Program-made: the position numbers and the translations under genes
Notes under the pieces: model-generated
What the model was told of the DNA's origin: nothing
Databases searched by the model: none
The model's input: only the letters and a program-made list of their open reading frames with translations
Shown here: positions 7,058 to 13,119 of the stretch, in pieces
How positions within the stretch are numbered: the stretch's first letter is position 1
Layout of the letters: every line of letters begins with the position of its first letter
Assembly (NCBI GenBank): GCA_002342685.1
Contig: DDQN01000018.1
Coordinates: 1-15,063, forward strand
DNA from: Vibrio sp. UBA2441
Lineage (GTDB): Bacteria; Pseudomonadota; Gammaproteobacteria; Enterobacterales; Vibrionaceae
Length of the DNA: 15,063 bases
Direction: 5' to 3'

Positions 7058-8939
7058 AGGACTAAAAGAGGCATTGCCCGGTTTACGTCGATTTCTCCAC
7101 TTTGTACAACCGTTTATTCGTGAGAAAACAAGCCTGCTACTTATCGCTTTTACTGGTTTGTTTGGCCAGATGTTACTACGGTTACTAGAACCTTGGCCGC
7201 TTAAATACATCATTGACCGATTGGCTAATCCGGATCCGAACAGTTCTGTGCATCTTCAACCGTTACTCTCCCTCGATATATCGCATTATTTCTTGTTACT
7301 GGCATTAGCTCTTGTGATTATCACTCTATGTCGAGCACTGACCACTTACGCCACTACTGTCTGTATGGCACTGGCTGGCAACCATATCATTATCCGTCTG
7401 CGCGGCCAGTTGTTTGATCATCTACAACGTCTTTCTCCCATTTTTTACCAAAAGCAGCGCAGTGGCGATCTAGTGGTACGTCTCATCAGTGATATGGGCA
7501 TGATGAAAGAAGTAGCTGTCACTGCGGCAGTACCACTTATCGGTAATGTACTGATATTTTTTTGTATTGTCGTGGTCATGTTATGGCTTAACTGGCAACT
7601 TGCCTTACTTTCGCTCTCAACCTTACCACTACTCTGGTTGATGACTCTTAGCAAGAGCAAAAGCATTCATAAAGTAGCACGCAAAAACCGAAAACGTGAA
7701 GGGGTAATGGCTGCTACCGCATCAGAATCAATTCAGGCTATCCAATCGGTGCAAGCTCTGACTCTAGAGCGACGATTCTCCGAGGTATTCACCAGCGCCA
7801 ACAACAAAAGTCTGAAGGAAGGCGTACAGGGAAAACGGTTACTCGCCGGACTACAGCGCAACGTAGATATTCTGATAGCGATATCAACGGCTTTGGTACT
7901 TTGGTACGGTGCTCTCCAAGTGGTGAAAGGAGTCCTTAGTCCCGGCGAGTTGCTGGTATTTGTCTACTATCTTCGGCGCCTCTTCCGTCCAATACGCGAT
8001 TTCAGCAAATATACCGCTCGCTTAGCAAAAGCATCCGCTGCAGGTGAAAGAGTGCTAGCCGTACTGGAACAGGAACAGGATGTGCGTGATCGACCTGATG
8101 CCATCATCGCTCCAACGTTTTGTGGAAGAGTAAGTTTGCGTAACGTCAGCTTCGGGTATCTACCAGAAGAACGCTGTATCCTTAAGCACCTAAACCTTGA
8201 TATTCCAATTGGAGAAAGGCTTGCTATAGTCGGTCCTTCCGGGAGCGGCAAATCCACTCTACTCAACCTGCTATTACGCCTGCACGATCCACAGCATGGC
8301 GTCGTAATGTTCGACGATCAGGATATACGGCAATATAACCTAACAACTGTACGTAGCCAGGTAGCAGTGGTACTGCAAGAAACCATGCTGTTCAACGGCT
8401 CTATAGCAGATAACATCAGTATCGGCATGCAACACTGTTCGCAGGAGGCACTTGTCGAGGCTGCGAAACTAGCCGAAATCCATGACTTTATTATGTCTTT
8501 ACCTGATGGGTATAGCACTGAAGTCAGTGAACGTGGAGTCACTCTGTCTGCCGGTCAACGCCAGCGTATCGCTATCGCCAGAGCCGCTCTCAAGCAAGCA
8601 CCAATACTGCTGCTGGATGAACCAACCACCGGTCTAGATCCGGTTACTGAGCAGTCTGTTACCAAAGCCTTACTGCGCTTGGCTTCTGGCCGCACCACCC
8701 TAGTCGTCACTCATCGTCTGGAAATGGCACGCCAGTGTAACCGAATTATCTACATTCAAGATGGCGAGTTGGTCGAACAAGGTAGCCATCAACAGCTGTT
8801 AGCTCAAGGCAAGGCTTACGCCGCTCAGTTTTCGCCTCAGAACAGTTCATCGCACTCATCTGATATAGGGGATACTCAAGCTGAAGCTCAGAACAATACG
8901 ATGGAACAATCAAATAATGAGAGGCACTATGCAGGATGA
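7044..8939 (+). CDS. ABC exporter half-transporter (membrane domain fused to ATPase)
   Basis: This 631-residue type IV (exporter-fold) ABC half-transporter probably works as a homodimer in the inner membrane. The membrane domain (about residues 25-330) has hydrophobic segments near 29-50, 80-100, 162-182, 184-204, 275-295 and 300-312. The ATPase domain (about 360-595) has Walker A GPSGSGKS (397-404), Q-loop Gln445, signature LSAGQ (501-505, Ala instead of the usual first Gly), Walker B ILLLDE (521-526) and switch His557, so it should be active. It resembles MsbA/MdlB-like lipid and glycoconjugate exporters, and the three glycosyltransferases upstream suggest a sugar-containing cargo. The last 35 or so residues form a Ser/Gln/Asn-rich tail outside the conserved domain. 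It overlaps the genes on both sides. Confidence 0.93.
   Translation: MARPKGLKEALPGLRRFLHFVQPFIREKTSLLLIAFTGLFGQMLLRLLEPWPLKYIIDRLANPDPNSSVHLQPLLSLDISHYFLLLALALVIITLCRALTTYATTVCMALAGNHIIIRLRGQLFDHLQRLSPIFYQKQRSGDLVVRLISDMGMMKEVAVTAAVPLIGNVLIFFCIVVVMLWLNWQLALLSLSTLPLLWLMTLSKSKSIHKVARKNRKREGVMAATASESIQAIQSVQALTLERRFSEVFTSANNKSLKEGVQGKRLLAGLQRNVDILIAISTALVLWYGALQVVKGVLSPGELLVFVYYLRRLFRPIRDFSKYTARLAKASAAGERVLAVLEQEQDVRDRPDAIIAPTFCGRVSLRNVSFGYLPEERCILKHLNLDIPIGERLAIVGPSGSGKSTLLNLLLRLHDPQHGVVMFDDQDIRQYNLTTVRSQVAVVLQETMLFNGSIADNISIGMQHCSQEALVEAAKLAEIHDFIMSLPDGYSTEVSERGVTLSAGQRQRIAIARAALKQAPILLLDEPTTGLDPVTEQSVTKALLRLASGRTTLVVTHRLEMARQCNRIIYIQDGELVEQGSHQQLLAQGKAYAAQFSPQNSSSHSSDIGDTQAEAQNNTMEQSNNERHYAG
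8919..8924 (+). promoter_or_regulatory. Ribosome-site candidate choosing start 8929 over 8917
   Basis: GAGAGG ends four bases before ATG 8929. The in-frame ATG at 8917 has only a poor GGAA-like element upstream and would add just four residues (MRGT). I prefer 8929, but not strongly. Confidence 0.45.
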
Positions 8940-11256
8940 CGAACGAAGAATCATTGACAGCGACCCAACACTTCCTGGCCTACGATTGTTATTTGATACG
9001 CAGATGATGCGCGGTGTACTAAACGCATATTTACCTGAAACTCATATCACTGAACTACATCGTTGTTATATTCGTTACAAACATGCCACCAACTGTCTGG
9101 TTAAATTCATACTCAGCACCACTAATAACGACATCGCACTGTATGCTAAGGCTTATCGCCGTGATGATGACCACAAGTTAACGAAGACATCCCTGTCCGA
9201 ACTCTCTAACGAACATCGACTTATACTTCACGAACACTCAGTGGTCATATGTCTGTTTCCGTTTGATGAAAAACTACGCATTCTTACCCGATTGCTAAAT
9301 CCAGTCAGCCGCACTTCACTGTTAAAACGAGTACTACACAATGACAATGAGTTTTCTTCGTGCTCGCTAGAGGTATTACAATATAAACCGGAACGACGTT
9401 TTGTTGCACGGCTACATAATGAACACGGCCAACAAGCAGTGCTAAAACTGTATACTCAGCCTCGCTATCAAAATGCTATCAACACTTGTCGGCAGACCGT
9501 CGAGGGGCAACGAGTCCTGCCACTCATAGGCCGCAGTAACAAACACCATATCCTTATCTATCGATGGCTGCCCGGACAAACCCTCAGTGAGGTCTGGTTG
9601 CAACCAGAGTTTGCTCCTGACAACCTGAGGCTGGTTGGCGAACATCTGGCGCATTTTCATAGAAGAAAACAGTCTGAAAAATATACTCTACGCAATAGTG
9701 AAAGTTACTGTGCCTCACTAACACAACTGGCTAGTGACTTAGTTCAGCTTCTCCCCACATTGAACCCTGACATAGGAAAGTTGGCGACAAACATAGCCAA
9801 ACGCATCCGTAAATTACATAGCAAAATGACCCGTATCCACGGTGATTTTTATGCCAAACAGGTTCTGATAAATTCGGGGAAAATTACACTGATTGACTTA
9901 GATGATACCTGTCGCTGGTACCCCGCCTGCGACCTTGGATTATTTATTGCCCATGTTGAGCGGGATTGCTTACATGGCAAACTAAAGCGTGACCATGCAG
10001 ATCGCTATATTCAGGCGTTATTGACGGGCTATAAACAGATAAAAAACTATCGTCCGTATCAGGTGTGGCTGTTCACCGCAGCGAGCCTGTTGCAACTGGC
10101 ACATCATCCATTCCGTAACTGTGAACCCCGCTGGCCTGAACTCACTATAGCCATGATCCAGAGAAGTGAAGAGTGTCTGCATAAAGCTCTTAGATATAAA
10201 AATAGACCGTCACCATTGCCATGCGAGGCTATCAGCGAAACCGAGAAACAATCTACCTCTGTTTCAGATGCAAGCATGCCATTCCTGTCTGAGCTGCAAG
10301 ATATCGCTTATATAGAACGAATAATTATCGATTCGCTATGCGCCCGCTGCCCGACGCTACACAACGCTCGTTTAACCGACATCATTGCCCTCAGGCACAA
10401 ACCCGGAAAACGCGCTGTATTGGAGTATGTATTTCAACCTAGTGCTGATCATGGAGTACAAGCAATATCGGTTATCGGTAAGGTAAGAGCAAAAGGTTTT
10501 GATCAGCGCACCTGGCAAGCGAACAGAGAACTAGCAAAAACTGGATTTTGCTGCTATCCACCGAGAGCCGCTCAGATCCCCATGCCATTAGGTACGATAC
10601 CTAAATACCAGATTTGGTTTCAGAAAAAAATCACTGGTGACACCTTGTTTTCCGAATTCTGCCACGTAGATGGATGCCAACTCGCACAGCGACTTGCGCG
10701 AACGATACATCAGCTACATAACAGCTCGGTCACCTTAAGTAAGTCTCACACTAAATATGATGAACTAAAAATTCTACATCAGAGACTTAAGCTGGTTGGT
10801 CATCAACATCCAAAATGGCATGTAAGACTAACTCAGCTACTAGAGCAATGTAATTCACTGGCGGCTAAGCTTCCATTAGTGCTACCACAACCAATTCATC
10901 GTGATTTCTATCATGATCAAGTAATAGTAACGAAGGATGAACTCTACCTATTGGACTTAGACCTGTTGGCTATGGGAGACCCAGCACTAGATCTGGGTAA
11001 TTTCATCGCTCACATCCAGGAGCAGTGTCTGCGCGAATTTAATGATCTTCATTATGCCGACCGAGCATTAGATAATTTTGTCACCGCTTATCAGTCACTA
11101 ACCACTGACACCATCACGCCTCGCATAGAAATATACCGTCTGCTAAGTCTGGTCAGGCATATCTATATTAGCCAGCGCATCAGCACGCGCAGTATGTTCA
11201 CTGAATCTATCCTGCGTTATTGCGAAAACACGATACAAGCACTTCTCTCCCGTTAG
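8929..11256 (+). CDS. Tandem APH/phosphotransferase-fold protein, probable small-molecule kinase
   Basis: This protein of about 775 residues (779 if it starts at 8917) holds two copies of an aminoglycoside-phosphotransferase/choline-kinase-like fold. Numbers count from 8929. The first catalytic loop is HGDFYAKQ (304-311) with metal-binding IDLDD (322-326). The second is HRDFYHDQ (657-664) with LDLDL (675-679). Each is followed by a matching CDLGLFIAH or LDLGNFIAH segment, so the halves are paralogous. Both replace the usual Asn of HxDxxxxN by Gln. N-lobe-like strands occur three times: near 46-80, 148-178 (candidate ATP lysine Lys173) and 485-523. A polar linker (about 424-452) separates the halves. 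No signal peptide or membrane segment is seen. Its place after three glycosyltransferases and an exporter suggests phosphorylation of a sugar or glycoconjugate rather than antibiotic resistance. It is the last gene of the unit. Confidence 0.85.
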   Translation: MQDDERRIIDSDPTLPGLRLLFDTQMMRGVLNAYLPETHITELHRCYIRYKHATNCLVKFILSTTNNDIALYAKAYRRDDDHKLTKTSLSELSNEHRLILHEHSVVICLFPFDEKLRILTRLLNPVSRTSLLKRVLHNDNEFSSCSLEVLQYKPERRFVARLHNEHGQQAVLKLYTQPRYQNAINTCRQTVEGQRVLPLIGRSNKHHILIYRWLPGQTLSEVWLQPEFAPDNLRLVGEHLAHFHRRKQSEKYTLRNSESYCASLTQLASDLVQLLPTLNPDIGKLATNIAKRIRKLHSKMTRIHGDFYAKQVLINSGKITLIDLDDTCRWYPACDLGLFIAHVERDCLHGKLKRDHADRYIQALLTGYKQIKNYRPYQVWLFTAASLLQLAHHPFRNCEPRWPELTIAMIQRSEECLHKALRYKNRPSPLPCEAISETEKQSTSVSDASMPFLSELQDIAYIERIIIDSLCARCPTLHNARLTDIIALRHKPGKRAVLEYVFQPSADHGVQAISVIGKVRAKGFDQRTWQANRELAKTGFCCYPPRAAQIPMPLGTIPKYQIWFQKKITGDTLFSEFCHVDGCQLAQRLARTIHQLHNSSVTLSKSHTKYDELKILHQRLKLVGHQHPKWHVRLTQLLEQCNSLAAKLPLVLPQPIHRDFYHDQVIVTKDELYLLDLDLLAMGDPALDLGNFIAHIQEQCLREFNDLHYADRALDNFVTAYQSLTTDTITPRIEIYRLLSLVRHIYISQRISTRSMFTESILRYCENTIQALLSR

Positions 11257-11330
11257 CACTGAAATTATCAGGCGTACCACGTGTTTTCGTAATAACCTTG
11301 CTACTACTTTTTTGCTATTCTCTCCGGAAT
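11257..11330. other. Convergent intergenic gap
   Basis: These 74 bases separate the ends of the kinase-like gene (plus strand) and the diflavin reductase gene (minus strand). A bidirectional terminator would be expected, but I find only a short T-run near 11309-11314 and no strong GC-rich hairpin next to it. No gene fits here. Confidence 0.5.
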
Positions 11331-13088
11331 TTAATACACATCCCTGACATAACGTTTCTGTTTTTTTAAGTTACTGACATAAGCAGCCGCTTCTTGCTGC
11401 GTTTTCTTTCCATGTTTCATGATTATTTGATGCAGGACGTTATCGACATCTTTTGCCATGTGATAAGCATCTCCACAGACAAAGAAGTAGCCTCCATTTT
11501 CCAGCCAATTGAACAACTCTGCGCCAGCCTGAGACATTTTATCCTGGACATATATTTTCTCTTCCTGATCTCGAGAAAAAGCTAAGTCTAGTCGGGTAAG
11601 CACCCCTTTTGTCTGTAATGCCTCCAGCTCTTCTTGATAAATAAAGTCGCTTGCGCTATTTCTATCACCAAAAATCAACCAGTTATCACCAGGGGCAGCA
11701 CGTACTTCTCTCTCTTCTAAAAAGGCTCGAAACGGTGCAATACCTGTTCCCGGCCCTACCATAATCATTGAAGCATTATCATCCACTGGTACAGAGAAGC
11801 TCTTATTCGGAGCGAAATAACAAGCAACCAAATCGCCCTCTTCAACCTTATCCGCTAACCAAGTAGAGCAGGTACCACCATACTCTCTCTCGTCCCGGGC
11901 ATAACGGACTGAACTAATAGTCAGATGAACTTCATCAGGGTGTTTATTCAAGCTCGAAGAGATAGAGTAAGCTCGCGGTGCTATCGGTTTAAGCAACGAC
12001 AATAACTCTGCCAACGACAACGTTACGCCTGCGTAATGCCGAAGTAAGTCCAGAATATCTTTTCCCCAAAGATATTCATTTAGCTTTTTCAAATCATTGT
12101 CCACCAGCATTTGTACAATATGATGATCACTGGCCGACTCCGCTAACGCTTTTAATAGATCTTTTGAAGGCGTTCTTATGTCTAGGTAAGAAGTAAACAG
12201 CTCTCTTAACGTGTGGCTTTCTCCGTTCCAAGACGGCTTTTCATGTCCACTGTATTGAAAGTGCGCTAAAAACGCATTTACCAGTTCAACGTTATTTTGC
12301 GCTATAACATTAAGGGCATCACCGGCCTTGTATCGCTCCCCGCTCCCTTCAAGTGAAAACTCATAATGAACTATCTCTTTACTAGACTCTCCACCACTGA
12401 GTATCCGCTTATGGGTAAGTTGTGCCATAAGTGGTTTTTTGCGGCTGTACTTAGATTTTGCTTTCCCGGGCGACTGACCCTGGGCGTGTTCTGCAGTATC
12501 AATTCCTTTCTCTGCAATACTCGGTAACGTTGCAACAAACCAATCTTCAGCCGCCTGCTCAAAATCGAGGTCGCAATCTACTCGATCAGTAACCCTGCTA
12601 GCTCCCAACGCTTGTAGCCGTTCATCCCAAAGCTGGCCAGCAAGGCAAAAATAATCATAACTGGTATCACCCAAGGACAGGACCGAAAAATAGGTGCCTT
12701 CAAGTAGAGGGGCATCATCACTATTCATCACCTGCCAAAGCGCTTCGGCATTGTCCGGCATCTCTCCTTCACCATAGGTACTAGTTATAATCATGACTCT
12801 TGATGATTTAACAAAAATCTGCGCATCCACACTATCCATATCATAGACAGTGGCGGCCAAACCGTACTCTTTGGCCTTATCTGCGGCATCATAAGCAACG
12901 CTTTCGGCGTTACCTGTCTGAGAGCCGTATAAAATAGACAGGTTCTTTACCTGTGGTTTACTTTCAGCATGAACAACGGACTCTTCTTTTACCAAAAGGC
13001 GGGAATGCAAACCAGCAAAAAAACCAGCTAACCAAGTTTTCTGGTCGCCACTAAACGGAATGTCGTCAGGTAAATAAGGTACTTTCAT
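11331..13088 (-). CDS. CysJ-type NADPH diflavin reductase (sulfite reductase flavoprotein alpha-like)
   Basis: This 585-residue protein has the full diflavin reductase architecture. After a short helical leader (residues 1-33) comes a flavodoxin-like FMN domain with LYGSQTGNAE (53-62), STYGEG (103-108) and SLGDTSYDYFC (138-148). A linker (about 190-220) leads to the ferredoxin-NADP reductase part, with FAD-binding RAYSISSS (372-379), GGTCSTWL (404-411), nucleotide-binding VGPGTGIAPFRAF (444-456), VCGDAYHMAKDV (537-548) and a C-terminal YVRDVY like that of E. coli CysJ. It should pass electrons from NADPH through FAD and FMN to a partner. In CysJ the partner is the sirohaem protein CysI, which is absent here. 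The gene instead follows a glutamate-synthase-like gene by 31 bases, with AGGAA eight bases before its ATG. That large subunit may be its partner; this is inference. Confidence 0.92.
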   Translation of the reverse strand: MKVPYLPDDIPFSGDQKTWLAGFFAGLHSRLLVKEESVVHAESKPQVKNLSILYGSQTGNAESVAYDAADKAKEYGLAATVYDMDSVDAQIFVKSSRVMIITSTYGEGEMPDNAEALWQVMNSDDAPLLEGTYFSVLSLGDTSYDYFCLAGQLWDERLQALGASRVTDRVDCDLDFEQAAEDWFVATLPSIAEKGIDTAEHAQGQSPGKAKSKYSRKKPLMAQLTHKRILSGGESSKEIVHYEFSLEGSGERYKAGDALNVIAQNNVELVNAFLAHFQYSGHEKPSWNGESHTLRELFTSYLDIRTPSKDLLKALAESASDHHIVQMLVDNDLKKLNEYLWGKDILDLLRHYAGVTLSLAELLSLLKPIAPRAYSISSSLNKHPDEVHLTISSVRYARDEREYGGTCSTWLADKVEEGDLVACYFAPNKSFSVPVDDNASMIMVGPGTGIAPFRAFLEEREVRAAPGDNWLIFGDRNSASDFIYQEELEALQTKGVLTRLDLAFSRDQEEKIYVQDKMSQAGAELFNWLENGGYFFVCGDAYHMAKDVDNVLHQIIMKHGKKTQQEAAAYVSNLKKQKRYVRDVY

Positions 13089-13119
13089 TTTTACGATTCC
13101 TACTATTTTCTGCCTATCC

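Noticed and set aside
8929..11256. Aminoglycoside resistance gene
   Set aside because: The fold is APH-like, but the protein is more than twice the size of resistance kinases, is a tandem with altered loops, and sits in a glycosyltransferase/exporter operon.
11257..11330. Bidirectional intrinsic terminator
   Set aside because: There is a T-run and some short inverted bases such as CACGTG, but no GC-rich stem of useful length beside the T-run.
11331..13088. Sulfite reductase operon (cysJI)
   Set aside because: The protein is CysJ-like, but no CysI gene is present: downstream is the convergent kinase-like gene and upstream is the GltB-like gene. A distant cysI elsewhere in the genome cannot be excluded.
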